Source: Hirundichthys speculiger (lineage: Eukaryota > Chordata > Actinopteri > Beloniformes > Exocoetidae). From it: a DNA stretch of 64,000 bases. The DNA lies in assembly GCA_018398805.1 (NCBI GenBank), contig JAGFBZ010000911.1, positions 248,001-312,000 of the forward strand, read 5' to 3'. Shown piece after piece: positions 1-54,099 of this stretch. Under the pieces are notes generated by a model. The model worked only from the letters and a program-made list of their open reading frames with translations. It ran no database searches and was not told where the DNA came from. The position numbers were made by a program, and so were the translations under genes. Each line of letters starts with the position of its first letter. Position 1 is the first letter of the stretch.

Positions 1-106
1 AGCTAAATTAGATGATTGATTTTCTGTAAATTACTGTCTAGTTGACATCAGTGTTCCATCTGATTGGTCAAAAATATAATTACCGTTTAAGGTGTGAATG
101 AACTTG

Positions 107-852
107 GGATCAGTTATAACCTGGATGGAGGTGAACCCACCAGGATCAGTTAAACCTGGATGGAGGTGAACCCAGCAGGATCAGTTAAACCTAGATGGAG
201 GTGAACCCACCAGGATTAGTTAAACCTGGATAGAGGTGAACCCACCAGGATCAGTTAAACCTGGATGGAGATGAACCCACCAGGATCAGTTAAACCTGGA
301 TGGAGGTGAACCCACCAGGATCAGTAAAACGTGGATGGAGGTGAACCCACCAGGATCAGTTAAACCTGGATTGAGGTGAACCAGGATCAGTTCAACATGG
401 ATGGCGGTGAACCAGAATCAGTTCAACCTGGATGGCGGTGAACCAGGATCAGTTCAACCTGGATGGGGGTGAACCAGGATCAGTTCAACCTGGATGGAGG
501 TGAACCAGGATCAGTTAAACCTGGATGGGGGTGAACCAGGATCAGTTCAACCTGGATGGGGTGAACCAGGATCAGTTCAACCTGGATGGGGGTGAACCAG
601 GATCAGTTCAACCTGGATGGGGGTGAACCAGGATCAGTTCAACCTGGATGGGGGTGAACCAGGATCAGTTCAACCTGGATGGAGGTGAACCAGGATCAGT
701 TCAACCTGGATGGCGGTGAACCAGGATCAGTTCAACCTGGATGGCGGTGAACCAGGATCAGTTAAACCTGGATGGGGGTGAACCAGGATCAGTTCAACCT
801 GGATGGGGGTGAACCAGGATCAGTTAAACCTGGATGGAGGTGAACCAGAATT
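107..852. repeat. Minisatellite, unit about 30-38 bp
   Basis: About 23 tandem copies of a unit containing CAGGATCAGTT, then AACCTGGATGG and GGTGAAC. The first copies are longer because they carry an extra CCCAC before CAGG; from about 370 onward the unit shortens to about 30 bp. No coding function is suggested. Confidence 0.95.
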
Positions 853-2648
853 AGTTCAGCAGGCCTCTGCTGTCTGAGATGATGAACTAAAGTCAGCGTT
901 TGAACAGTAGGAACCTGAATCCTGATGTCTGAGTGGAGCAGCAGCATGTGATGAGTTGGAGCAGTGTGGAAATGTGTCATCTACCAGAGAAAGGGATCAT
1001 GGGAGGAAATGATTCATGAATTTAAAACTTTTGGAGAAGTCTAAAGCCTGGTTTATGCTCAGAAATCAGAGAAAGCAGATATGCCCCCACCTCCCCACCC
1101 CCCCAGACACTCTGGTGCACCTCCCCACCAGTGTAGGTGACTGCAGACAGTGCTGCAGGGAGGAGAGAAAGGAGGCCTCTGATTGGTCAATTCTACATCT
1201 GCTCTATATGACGTGTATTTCTGGCTTGCTACCTTAGCGGCTTGTTTTGTTTGTATGACAGCCATACTGAGATAATGCTAATAATGATAATTTGCCATAC
1301 CGAATACCAAACCAACATTCCTCACCGAGACGGTGAAGAAGTGGAAAAACCCGAGACATAAGTTTGCGTTGTGGCGTGGAATGACAGCGCAGACTGCGCT
1401 TCAAAATTGGGCATAAATCAAAATTACCTGCGACAAACTTACAGCGACACATTACTGCGAGAAGATACACTGCCCTTTAGACATTTGCTGAATTGTCACT
1501 TTCAGAAGAGCATGTCCTTTACCTGGAGATGATGATACGATAGGCTCCGCCCACCAGGAAATGAGTGAATGCCAGTGAAGCATTCCTTTGTAATTGTCAG
1601 ATAAGGATTGTTCAGATCTTCCTCCACCTAATCTGCCATGAAAGAATGCTTCAGCCCTGTCAGACTGTTACCACACCTTTACCTGCCCACACCTTTACCT
1701 GCACACGCCTCATACCCTCACCTTACTTCAAATTAATTTCTTCATCCTCCTCCACAAACATGTTCTGACATCACTTCACCAGGTCTTCCAGGAAGGTTTC
1801 TCACTGAACTCAGTGGTTCTGTTTTCCCTCCATGACAGCAGTTCAGCAGGACACCACCCTGGAGCCATTAATTCAGGTTCACTGCTTCCTGGATCATTTA
1901 AAACAGATGTCCCCCACCTCCCCCTCTGGAAGACAGATGTCCCCCACCTCCCCCCCCTGGAAGATAACTTCTAGTTACAATGCAGAAGTGTGAAGATGTA
2001 CAGTTCCTCTACCGACCACTACAGGCTGCAGTTCCTCTACCGACCACTAGAGGCTGCAGTTCCTCCACTGTCCACTAGAGGCTGTAGACGCTTTACAACA
2101 TCACTTTAAATAATAGATAGCTTCAATTTTATTTCTGGCTCAAGGGGCCTTGACTCAGAGAGAGGACATCAGGACAGAGAGAGGACGGAGGTCATGCCGT
2201 AAAGGTTTTAGACCCCCGACTGCAGGAGGACAGTCGCGTCTGTATACGGGTCACCTTTCCTGGTCTTCTGATCGTTGTCCGTCAGCCAGTGGTCAGTTAT
2301 CATCACTATTACAACTTAGGACTATATTAACTTTTGATATTTTCTGATCCCTGATATTTAATCTAATTATTTTCCTTTATCATTTATTTTGTTCTTTAAT
2401 TTTTTATTTTATTACTCGCCGTTATGGTCGGATCAATATCAGGATCAATCAAACATGTTACCTTGATTACGATGAATGAACAATTATTTTGGTTTTGTTA
2501 AATGTTTTTAACCTCATAGATCTCTGAGAAGGTTTAAAATGCAAACATGGTCATCTGTTGAAACTACAACATCAGTCTCATGAAATAGTAAATATATTCC
2601 TGATTTAAAACAACTCTGCTGGAGGAAAAAGGATCTTCAGGAGAAACC

Positions 2649-2795
2649 TGTGATGACATCACAGAGGCTCGGTCCAGCTCTCCTCTATGATGACATCACA
2701 GAGGCTCGGTCCATCTCTCCTCTATGATGACATCACAGAGGCTCGGTCCATCTCTCCTCTATGATGACATCACAGAGGCTCGGTCCATCTTTCCT
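2649..2795. repeat. 37-bp tandem repeat, four copies
   Basis: Four near-identical copies of a 37-bp unit with the cores ATGATGACATCACAGAGG and CTCGGTCCATCTCTCCT. TGACATCA resembles an AP-1/CRE-like site, but no promoter context is visible. Confidence 0.85.
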
Positions 2796-2929
2796 CCAGT
2801 CTGCTTCAGGTTCCAGTGGCTGAGACGACACCAGCTGCCAGGTTTGTTCAGTTCACCTGATTAACCAGGTGGTGGGCGGAGTCAGCTTCTCTAAGAAGGT
2901 TCAGTTCTTTCTATTTAGTCCATGATCTG

Positions 2930-3130
2930 GACCACCGTGTTCCTCTCAGGACCTCTGTCTGGTCTCAGTCCAGACTCTTCTACCATGGTGGAACCATCTG
3001 CTGAACCCTGTCCCTACCTTCAAGGATCTCCTGAAGACTCATCTCTTTAGATGACATCTCCTCACTGACATACGTTGGAGCTCAGCACCTGGTCTACCTG
3101 GAGTAAACCGATCTAACAGTTCTGTGGATC
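2930..3130 (+). mobile_element. Possible LINE 3'-end remnant (L2-like)
   Basis: Around 3,020-3,050 the + strand reads KDLLKTHLFR followed by a stop. This resembles the C-terminal end of L2-type LINE ORF2 proteins, where a basic LKTHLF motif is common. The rest is degenerate and no reverse transcriptase motifs are present. This is a weak call based on a short motif. Confidence 0.35.
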
Positions 3131-5429
3131 TAAGAAGATCTCCACAGATCTTCACTCTGCTCAGCCATGTCCTCCAGCTCTACCAGCAGACACTGAGGCG
3201 TCTCCAGCACATGGTCTCTCCATCCAGTGCTGGGTCTGCTCCGAGGACTGGTCCAAGAAGCTCCTCTGGAAGGAGTCTGCAGGAGTCCTGACCACTTGAA
3301 CCACGACTTCTCTGAGCTCCTGGATGTCTGAGCTCCAGCCTGCATGTTCTAACTGGAGCTTTTACCAGCTGACTGGAGATCTCAGAACTGGTTTATTTTT
3401 TAATTTTGTTCCGTGAACAGTTTCCAAACCTGTTCTGCTCACGTTTCATGAACGAGGTCCAGTGTCTGTTTCTGTCTTCAGTGTCTCTGATTGTTGTTGT
3501 CAAGCAATATGAGTTTAGGCTCTATATGAATTATAATCATCATCATTATTATTATTATTATTACCATCATGGTGAAGGTATATGAACAGGATGAAACTGG
3601 ATTGTCCTCCTGAATCTGAGCTTCCATCAGCTCCACTCTGTAGTCTGACAGTCTCTTCCAGAGAAGTTCAGGAGTTTGATTCCTTGAAACAACTTTTAGA
3701 TTGTTTTTATTGATTAGTTTGTGCTTCAGTGCATCCTACTAGCTGTGGGATCAGACTTGTTCTGCACGGGTTTCTTCTGACTTCCTGCTGACGGGGTCTA
3801 AAGTACAACAGCTGCTGACATCAGCGTTGATATCAGCCATGACATCAGCCATGACTCCACTGATGACACCAACAATGACCCCGCTCATGACACCAGCAGT
3901 GATGTCATAACCACGGATGACATCAGCAATGACCCAGCAGTGACCCCGCTGATGACATCATCAGTAATGTCACTAGCACTGATGTGTAGCAGCTACAGCA
4001 GAAGTAACCAGACTGAGTTGTCTGAGGGACACAAAGACTCATTGATGAGGTTGAACCACAAAAACCCTCTTTCACCACAAACCCGTGCACGGTCACAGGA
4101 CGGCAGCAACCAGGACAGTCAGGATCAGCTGGTCTGAGACAGGGCAGCTGTCCTCAGCAGGAAAACTGCTGGGATCAATCACTTGATCAGCTGTGTTGGT
4201 TTATCTGCTGAGCTTACAGACATGAAGAGCTAAAAACATTGTTGTCTCGTTGTCTCTGTCAGAATGAAGTCAGTCATTGCTGTTTTTTATTCCTGCAGGA
4301 ATAATCTCACCACATCTTCATTATTTAATCAGTTTTGATCCCGTTCATATTGATCAGGACCACAGCAGGCTTAGTCAACGACTGTAGAAGAAGAACTGAA
4401 CAAGCCTTCAGTGTTGTCACCCGCAGGTCTTCTACTGGGTGAATCTGAAACTGGCTGGACCACGCCCACCTGTCAATCACAGTCAGCTGTTTCAGCTTGT
4501 GCTAACCGTTGATGCTAATTCATATTAAATTACATTCACTTGGTCCTCATGTCAAGCGCCACTGCTGAAACAACATCTGAAACGAGGGCTGTGGATCTGA
4601 AAACAGGACTATCAGAGCTCTGCTGGGACCCACTGTCGTTCCACCTGCTGGTTCTGGTCTGAACTGGTCACAGTAATCAGGGTCTCAGCAGACCTCCACT
4701 ACTTCTCGTTTCAGCTCTGGCAGCACTCGTTTCAGATATCTTTGGTTACTGGTCCAGTAAGTCAACCTGGAAGGTTCTGAAATGATGACCAGAGGATCCA
4801 GCTGCTGCCAGAGGTGTAGAAGCTGATGAACTAGAGGAAGTCCAGCTATTTCAGGCTGATTTGGTAAACTTCCCCCTGAGCCATCCAGATCAGCCCAGAA
4901 CCGGTCTCAGTGGTCTCTGAAGCCTTGTTCACACAGGTAACAGAAGCTGTTAGTGGTGTTTTATTTAGAAAATCCACCTGGTTCTCAGACCTTCTCATGA
5001 CTGACTTCCTGTCAGCTTCCACTGCTGGCTGGAAACTGACTGGTTTAGTAGTGACGCTTCTGGGACGCTCCTGAACTGCTCCACGCTGGTTCTGGTGAGA
5101 CCACCATCACTGACTAGAACGACCATGATTCACAGAGATTCCTCTTCCTGGGAGGGACTTACGCTTCAGTATAGCTAACAGCCCAACAAACATACTGCCC
5201 TTAAAATAGGAATGACTGTGATCTTTTATCTCTTTATTCAGAGCGCAGAAGACAAGACAGCATTAACTAGCTAAAGTGTTCAGAGCTTATCATCAGCTGT
5301 GCCAGCCATCACTGCCCCTGATGATGAAGATATTTGAGATTCCTTATAATTTAATCCAGTAAGGTTCCCCTGTACAGCTAGACTGTAAGTTCCTTTAACA
5401 AGGAGGTCAATGGAGACTGACTCACTGTT

Positions 5430-5522
5430 GGAGCATACCCTAGCGGTCGATAGAGGAACTGCAGCCTCTAGTGGTCAGTAGAGGAACTGCAGCCTCTAGC
5501 GGTCGGTAGAGGAACTGCAGTC
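5430..5522. repeat. Dispersed 28-bp repeat, cluster A
   Basis: About three copies of the 28-bp family (AGAGGAACTGCAGCCTCTAG then TGGTCNGT) directly upstream of the first inf2 coding exon. The same unit recurs at 6,100-6,360, 16,425-16,590, 19,645-20,325 and 30,300-32,066. Confidence 0.9.
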
Positions 5523-5571
5523 TCACAGATCATTAACGTCTTTGGTCTTGTCTCTGCAGGTTCCCATCATC

Positions 5572-22808
<17,237 letters not shown>

Positions 22809-22904
22809 GGTGAGTGGAGAACTTCTAAATGTCCAGATAGAAACATGAAGATGACCCTCATTCCCTTAGTTACCCTGAACTGTTCCTCAAGGGATCAGTA
22901 CTAG

Positions 22905-23370
22905 GAATGACCATGGTTCCCTGGACCCAGTCTACCATGGTTCTCTGGACCCAGTATACCATGGTTCTCTGGACCCAGTATACCATGGAGCTCTGGACCC
23001 AGTCTACCATGGTTCTCTGGACCCAGTATACCATGGTTCTCTGGACCCAGTATACCATGGAGCTCTGGACCCAGTATACCATGGTTCTCTGGTCCCAGTA
23101 TACCATGGTTCGCTGGTCCCAGTCTACCATGGAGTTCTGCACCCAGTCTACCATGGTTCTCTGACCCGGTTTGCCATGGTTCTCTGGACCCAGTCTACCA
23201 TGGTTGTCAGAACCTAGTCTACCATGGTCCTCTGGACCTGGTTTACTCAGTCTACCATGGTTCTCTGGACCCAGTCTACCGTGGTCCTCTGGTCCCAGTC
23301 TACAATGGTCCTCTGGTCCCAGTCTACCATGGTCCTCTGGACCCAGTCTACCATGGTTCTTTGGACCCAG
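22905..23370. repeat. 24-bp minisatellite (inf2 intron 22)
   Basis: About 19 copies of a 24-base unit with TACCATGGTTCTCTGGACCC, containing an NcoI-type CCATGG palindrome. It lies between the CAAX exon and the alternative last exon. Open frames on both strands come from the period being a multiple of three. Confidence 0.95.
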
Positions 23371-23416
23371 CCAGCTGAACCAAGTCTTGTTTCTTCTTCT
23401 CCCTCTGTGGTTCCAG

Positions 23417-23490
23417 GTGAGGTGAAGAGGAGGAAGACCTGTCTCCATGGCAACAGCACGGACCATAGAGACAGGACTGATGAAGAGTGA
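23417..23490 (+). CDS. inf2: inf2 exon 23, alternative non-CAAX terminal exon
   Basis: Acceptor GTGGTTCCAG. Spliced directly from exon 21 it reads GEVKRRKTCLHGNSTDHRD then RTDEE and a stop at 23,488-23,490, in phase. Skipping exon 22 therefore gives a charged 24-residue tail without CAAX, consistent with the known cytosolic non-CAAX INF2 form. If exon 22 is included this becomes 3'UTR. Confidence 0.75.
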
Positions 23491-23875
23491 TGTTTCGATA
23501 TGAACTGATCTAAAAAGAGATGCTTGTTTCTGTTAGTTACAGTGATGTCATTAATGACATCAGCTCACCTGAACAGGCAGGTGAGGTGGGTGGAGCTTCA
23601 CAGTCCTCAGACCTTTGTAGTTTCAGCAGAAACACCTGGTTTTGGGTGTAAAACTGATAATCTGATGTCATTTCCTGTCGCTGTGCCTTCTGTACCCTTT
23701 CAGAGTAAAAGCCTCCAGCTGTTTCCTCTGATGTTGGAGCATTTTTTCCTCAGCCAGGTTCTCTTGTTTCTGAGTCCTTCTGGTGTTTCTAGAAGGTTTC
23801 TGGTTGGGTTTTGAGTCCTTCAGACCTTTGTTGTTCTGTATTTCACCTGTTGAGACTTCAGCTGTTTCCTGTCAG

Positions 23876-23881
23876 AATAAA
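23876..23881 (+). terminator. inf2: inf2 poly(A) signal AATAAA
   Basis: Canonical AATAAA about 385 bases after the non-CAAX stop codon, followed by a T-rich region. Confidence 0.75.
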
Positions 23882-23899
23882 AGCTTTGATCCAATGAAA

Positions 23900-25500
23900 C
23901 TGTTTCCCTGCATTACATTAAATTTCTGAGGTTTTCTTTTAAAAACAGGTTTTTGTTTTTTATTCTCACATTCAGTTTCTTATTTTTATTTTAACAAAGT
24001 TTTCATTTTCTAGTGTCTTTTAATTTTCATTGTTTTATTTTCTAATGTTACATTTAATTATTTCAAGAGGCTTTTATTTTTCATTCCCATTTACGTATTG
24101 GTGAGACTTATTTCAATATTATTTTTATAGAAGGCCTTTATATTTTTAGTGTCACATTTAATTATTTCTGGAAGCTTTATTTTGAAATGTATTTAGATTT
24201 TAGAAGGCTTTTATTTTTTTGTCATATTTAATTATATTAGGAGGCTTTTATTTTATAATACCACTTTTTTTTTTATCAGGCTTTAACTGGCTATATGGCA
24301 TTTGTTTGTTTTCTGTTTCATTTTTCAGTGTCACATTTGTTGGCTCCTCTCAGGTGAACAGGTGAGATCAGGTGAGTCAGAAACATCAGACTGAGTTAAA
24401 ACACTTCCTCTGTTGGTTCTGCAAGTTTCTGGGTTCAGTCTGGTTCTTCTGCTGAAACTCATCTGTGTTTACTTTAAGAAACAGAAACGAGTTTTGTTAG
24501 ATTTCACTGGCTAGACGGTCATGTGACCAGTCACAGATGGAAACAGGTGTAACAGCTGTGAGAGACCTTGGAGAGTTCTGGAACCTCCTGAGAACCTCCT
24601 TCACGCTGCTGCATCCCATTACGTCATCAGGGCAACAGCTACAGCCTCCTGCATCAACACCTGGATTATGACGTCATTCCGGACCGTTTCTACAGGAAGG
24701 ACGGGGTCATGTGACTCCACCTGAGGGGCGGACCGGCGCGTGGTCAGAATGTTACTGACTGTTAATGATGATGACGTGCATCTGAGCCAAGCCGCCTTCA
24801 CAATAAGAGCACCAGTGAAGGAGCACATCCGGTTTGTGCTCCATTTGATATGAAACAAACACTTGGGGCCCCTAGGAGGCAGGGCCTGTTGACCGCTTCC
24901 TCATTGTTATTGATTAGCATTGATTCCTTATCAATATTCGTCACATTCTTTCTGCTGCTGCTTCTCTTTCCGTCAAATATTTCTGCACTTTTCTCCACAA
25001 TTTTGAGCCCAACAAAGAGCTCAAACAAAGAGCCAGCGTGATTGGAAAAGTCCAAAAAAACTTAAGAAATGATTCCATTAAAATGTTTATTTTGACAGAA
25101 ATCATTGAAAAGCTCTGCCCTCTTCAGAGTTCTGTAGCTCCGCCCAAGTTTACCATGGAGCCGCCAATCAAACTTTAAACAGGTCACATGCGTCGATTTT
25201 AGCAAAAAAAAAAAGACAACTTTTTCCCATCAAATTAGCATTTTATGTTGAGAAACTGCTCATTCCACCAAAACATTCATAAAATCATTATTTTTACTAT
25301 TTCTACACTCACTCTTTTTACAATAGTATATGATAACCCAATAATATATTTTCACTATCTGGGCTTTTTGTCCTAAAGAAATAAATTCTTGTAACTGTAT
25401 TGTCATAAAATCACAGTTTGATATAAAGACGGATGGATGGATGGGAGGATGGGTGGGTGGATGGATGGATGGGAGGATGGATGGATGTTCTATAAATGTT
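23900..25500. other. Intergenic region between inf2 and cep170b
   Basis: An AT-rich, loosely repetitive stretch (TTTTATTTTT and CACATTTAATTATTT blocks, 23,930-24,290), then unique DNA. CRE-like TGACGTCA-type sites occur near 24,668 and 24,625. A short GGAT/GGGT tetranucleotide run lies at 25,430-25,490. No coding exon recognised. Confidence 0.6.
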
Positions 25501-26150
25501 AAAACCAGTGATTGTGGCGCTTTTATTTTGAAAGCCCCGGCGCTTCTTCCGGTGTCGTTTGCTGCTACCGCGGAACGTCTTGACGCAGCGGTTGTCCGCT
25601 GGTGCGTCAGGAGGAGCAGACGGAGGGATGCCGTCGCATCGGCAGCATCCTTGAGAAGAAGAAACATCCTCCGGAGTCTCAGCGGGTCGTCGCTGATGCT
25701 CTGTCCGGCCAGCAGCGTCTCAGCCCGGTTTCAGGTCTGCGGAGAGCAGCGGAGGAGCGGCATCTGGAGCGGAGGTAGGAGGTGGAGGAGGAGGATGCAG
25801 GGCGTGGAGGAGGGGAGCCCGAATTCTGTCTTTCTGTCCATCTGTCTGTCTGTCAGTCCTGTCCACGCTTGCAGGCCGGACATCCGGGCCCGGAGCGGCT
25901 GCTGTCCGGCCCGCAGCCGCGGATGCGGCGCTGAGGCCGGCAAGGATGCTCCAGCATCCTGGCGTGTGCACGCGCATGTCCGCGTACGTGGGTTGGTAGG
26001 ATCCGGGCGCGGCTCGGTTGAGGTGGTGATGATGATGTCAGAGACAGGTGATGGGTTACTAGGCAACAGTCTCGTTTAGGAAGCGTCCCGCACCGTTTCT
26101 GGGGAGGAATCTGAGGATTCCTGGGTAGGATCTTTGTAAAGACCCCAGTG
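25500..26150 (+). promoter_or_regulatory. cep170b: CpG-rich region, candidate cep170b promoter/first exon
   Basis: CpG density rises sharply (GCCCCGGCGCTTCTTCCGGTG, CCGCGGAACG, CGGGCCCGGAGCGG). It includes ETS-like CTTCCGG and no TATA box. Position, about 4 kb upstream of the first coding exon and preceded by the inf2 poly(A) site, suits a CpG-island promoter with a non-coding first exon. Long ORFs through it are side effects of high GC. Confidence 0.6.
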
Positions 26151-26159
26151 TGATGATGT

Positions 26160-26216
26160 GATTGGGGGGGCGGGGTGGGGGTGGGGGGTGGAGGGGGGGG
26201 GGCAGAGGGGGGGGTG
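26160..26216 (+). other. G-rich tract with G-quadruplex potential
   Basis: Successive runs of 4-10 G separated by short C, T or A spacers, just downstream of the CpG-rich block. Confidence 0.6.
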
Positions 26217-26324
26217 AGCCTCTGACCACCGGTGGTGGTGCATTAATCTGGTGGGGGCATTAATCTGTTCATCTGCCTCTGGTTGTCAATCTGGAAAAAT
26301 AAAGATGACTGGCATCTGTGCTGA

Positions 26325-29300
26325 AGGAGACAAGGGCTCAGTGAAGAGACGAGGGCTCAGTGTTAGGAGACGAGGGCTCAGTGAAGGAGACCAGAGCTCA
26401 GTGTTAGGAGACGAGGGCTCAGTGAAGAGACGAAGCTCAGAGCTGAAGGAGACGAGAGAGCTCAGTGAGAGACGAGGGAAGGACGAGGGCTCAGTGTTAG
26501 GAGACGAGGGCTCAGTGAAGGAAACCAGAGCTCAGTGTTAGGAGACGAGAGCTCAGTGAAGGAGACGAGTCCTCAGTGTTAGGAAACGAGGCTCAGTTAG
26601 GAGGAGACGAGGGCTCAGTGTGTGAAGGAGAGAGGGCTCAGTGAGGAGGACTCAGGAGGAGCAGTCAGTTAGGAGACAGAGAGCTCAGGGAAGGAGAGGA
26701 GACAGTGAAGGAGACAGGCTCAGAAGGAGATTAGGAGAGAGGGCTCAGTGAAGGAGACGAGAGGCTCAGTGTTAGGAGACGAGGGCTCAGAGCTCAGTGA
26801 AGGAGACGAGGGCTCAGTGTTAGGAGACGAGGGCTCAGTGTAGGAGACGAGGGCTCAGTGAAGGAGACGAGGGCTCAGTTAGGAGACGAGGGCTCAGAAG
26901 AGACCAGTGTTGGAGAGAGGGCTCAGTGAAGGAGACAGGCTCAGAAGGACAGTCAGGGAAGGAGAGACTCAGTGAGGAGAGAGGGCTCAGTGAGACGAGA
27001 GGAGACGAGGGCTCAGTGAAGGAGACGAGGGCTTCAGTTTAGGAGACGAGGGCTCAGTGAAGGAGAGTCAGTGTTAGGAGACGAGAGCTCAGTGAAGGAG
27101 ACGAGGCTCAGTGTTAGGAGACAAGGGCTCAGTGTTAGGAGACGAGGGCTCAGTGTTAGGAGACGAGGGCTCAGTGTTAGGAGACGAGGCTCAGTGTTAG
27201 GAGACGAGGGCTCAGTGTTAGGAGACGAGGGCTCAGTGTTAGGAGACGAGGGCTCAGTGAAGGAGACGAGGGCTCAGTGTTAGGAGACGAGGGCTCAGTG
27301 TTAGGAGACGAGAGCTCAGTGAAGGAGACGAGAGCTCAGTGTTAGGAGACGAGAGCTCAGTGTTAGGAGACGAGGGCTCAGTGTTAGGAGACGAGGGCTC
27401 AGTGTTAGGAGACGAGGGCTCAGTGTTAGGAGACGAGAGCTCAGTGAAGGAGACGAGAGCTCAGTGAAGGAGACGAGAGCTCAGTGAAGGAGACCAGACC
27501 TCAGTGTTAAGAGACGAGGGCTCAGTGAAGGAGACGAGGGCTCAGTGAAGGAGACGAGAGCTCAGTGAAGGAGACCAGAGCTCAGTGAAGGAGACCAGAG
27601 CTCAGTGAAGGAGACGAGGGCTCAGTGTTAGGAGACGAGGGCTCAGTGAAGGAGACGAGAGCTCCGTGTTAGGAGACGAGGGCTCAGTGAAGGAGACGAG
27701 GGTTCAGTGTTAGGAGGGCTCAGTGAAGGAGACGAGGGCTCAGGAAAGGAGACGAGGGCTCAGTGTTAGGAGATGAGGGTTCAGTGTTAGGAGACGAGAG
27801 CTCAGTGAAGGAGACGAGAGCTCAGTGTTAGGAGACGAGGGCTCAGTGTTAGGAGACTAGGGCTCAGTGTTAGGAGACAAGGGCTCAGTGTTAGGAGACG
27901 AGGGCTCAGTGTTAGGAGACGAGAGCTCAGTGAAGGAGACCAGACCTCAGTGTTAGGAGACGAGGGCTCAGTGTTAGGAGACGAGGGCTCAGTGTTAGGG
28001 CTCATGTTAGGAGACGAGGGCTCAGTGGAGGAGCTCAGTGTTAGGAGACGAGGAGCTCAGTGTTAGGAGAGGAGAGAGGAGAGTCAGGGAAGGAGACGAG
28101 GAGCTCAGTGAAGGAGACCAGACCTCAGTGTTTAGGAGACGAGGGCTCAGTGTTAGGAGACGAGGGCTCAGTGTTAGGAGACGAGAGCTCAGTGAAGGAG
28201 ACGAGGAGAGCTCAGTGTTAAGAGACGAGGGCTCAGTGAAGGAGACGAGGGCTCAGTGTTAGGAGACGAGGGCTCAGTGAAGGAGACGAGGCTCAGTGTT
28301 AGGAGACGAGGGCTCAGTGAAGGAGACGAGGGCTCAGTGTTAGGAGACGAGGGCTCAGTGAGGAGACGAGGGCTCAGGAAAGGAGACGAGGGCTCAGTGA
28401 AGGAGACCAGACCTCAGTGTTAGGAGACAAGGGCTCAGTGTTAGGAGACGAGGGCTCAGTGTTAGGAGACGAGAGGGCTCAGTGTTAGGAGGACGAGGGG
28501 CTCAGGTTAGGAGACAAGGGCTCAGTGTTAGGAGACGAGGGCTCAGTGAAGGAGACGAGGGCTCAGTGTTAGGAGACGAGGGCTCAGTGTTAGGAGACGA
28601 GGGCTCAGTGTTAGGAGACGATGGCTCATTGAAGGAGACGAGGGCTCAGTGTTAGGAGACGAGGGCTCAGTGTTAGGAGACGAGGAGGACTCAGTGTTAG
28701 GAGACGAGGAGTCAGTGAAGGAGACGAGAGAGCTCAGTGTTAGTTCAGGAGACGAGGGCTCAGTGTTAGGAGACGAGGGCTCAGTGTTAGGAGACGAGGG
28801 CTCAGTGAAGGAGACGAGGGCTCAGGGAAGGAGACGAGGGCTCAGTGAAGGAGACGAGAGCTCAGTGTTAGGAGACAAGGGCTCAGTGTTAGGAGACGAG
28901 GGCTCAGTGTTAGGAGACGAGGGCTCAGTGTTAGGAGACGAGAGCTCAGTGTTAGGAGACGAGAGCTCAGTGAAGGAGACGAGAGCTCAGTGTTAGGAGA
29001 CGAGGGCTCAGTGTTAGGAGACGAGGGCTCAGTGTTAGGAGACGAGGGCTCAGGGGAAGGAGACGAGAGCTCAGTGAAGGAGACGAGAGCTCAGTGTTAG
29101 GAGACGAGGGCTCAGTGTTAGGAGACGAGAGCTCAGTGTAGGAGACGAGGGCTCAGTGTTAGGAGACGAGGGCTCAGTCGAGGAGAGGAGGCTCAGTGTT
29201 AGGAGACGAGCTCAGTGTTAGGAGACGAGAGCTCAGTGTTAGGAGACTAGAGGGTCGAGAGCTCAGTGTTAGGAGACGAGGGCTCAGTGAAGGAGACTCA

Positions 29301-29450
29301 GTGGCTCAGTGTTAGGAGGAGACGAGGGCTCAGTGGGACGAGGAGCTCAGTGAAGGAGACGAGAGCTTAGTGTTAGGAGACGAGGCTCAGTGTTAGGAGA
29401 CGAGGGCTCAGTGAAGGAGACGAGGGCTCAGTGTTAGGAGACGACAGCCT
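26325..29450. repeat. 3.1-kb minisatellite, unit about 20-21 bp
   Basis: Roughly 150 copies of two alternating unit types, GAGACGAGGGCTCAGTGTTAG and the variant with GTGAAGG. The first kilobase (26,440-27,070) is scrambled with many small indels; 27,070-29,100 is regular. It lies in the 5' region of cep170b between the CpG island and the first coding exon. Confidence 0.97.
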
Positions 29451-29454
29451 TTAC

Positions 29455-30010
29455 AAACACTCATTTAGAGAGAAAACAAAACTCAATATTAGATTTCAAA
29501 CTTGATAATCTCAGAAATAAGTGAAAAAAGCAGGATTATTGAAATAAATAAATTAAATAAATGAATAAATATTTTAAATTCACTGATTTCCAATAAATAA
29601 AGAAATGGGATTAAAAATAAAAACAAATTCAAAGATTATGAGATTATAAACTTGGTCATGTGCAACAAAACAAACATGAAATATAAAATAAAAATAAATT
29701 TTGTTTTTAAAAACCTGTTTTTAAAAAAATAAATTCAAACTTTATAAAAATAAAACAATGTACAGTAAAAAAAAAAAAAACTAAATACAAAAGTGAATAA
29801 AAATTACTTTGAATTTTACAAATAAAAATGAATAGATAATTCTAATCATTATTAATTCTTATTCAGCTCTCCTCAAATAAAAACTGTATTAGAATAAAAT
29901 TAACACTTTTGACTTTCAAACACAAAAATAATAAAAAAAATTGAAAAAGAAATAAACTAACTGAATACATAACTTTATAAACTCAATGAATTTGTAGGAA
30001 GAAAAAGTAT
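29455..30010. other. AT-rich stretch upstream of cep170b coding exon 1
   Basis: Low-complexity A/T sequence (AATAAATAAATTAAATAAATG-like), no gene seen. Confidence 0.6.
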
Positions 30011-30084
30011 AAATTATCAAAGTCAACCTCCAGGAATCAGGTTCAAGACTCAGGGTTGGATCTGACCAGGGATAACTGTGGTAA

Positions 30085-54098
<24,014 letters not shown>

Positions 54099-54099
54099 C

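Larger units (their letters stand above)
1..5559. other. Upstream region of inf2, no gene recognised
   Basis: No exon of a recognisable protein is visible here. The stretch holds a minisatellite at about 107-852, a short tandem repeat at 2,649-2,795, degenerate TGACATCA-rich repeats at about 3,825-3,975, a possible LINE 3' remnant near 2,930-3,130 and small clusters of the dispersed 28-bp repeat at 2,000-2,090 and 5,430-5,522. Non-coding first exons of inf2 may lie here, because the first coding exon is preceded by a splice acceptor, but I cannot place them. Confidence 0.6.

Noticed and set aside
22870..23466. 198-residue minus-strand ORF with GPEDHGRLGPEDH repeats
   Set aside because: 24-bp array read on the reverse strand between inf2 exons 22 and 23.
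25441..26079. 212-residue ORF across the CpG-rich region
   Set aside because: GC-rich DNA has few stops; the ORF begins in a GGAT microsatellite and resembles no protein I know. Promoter interpretation preferred.
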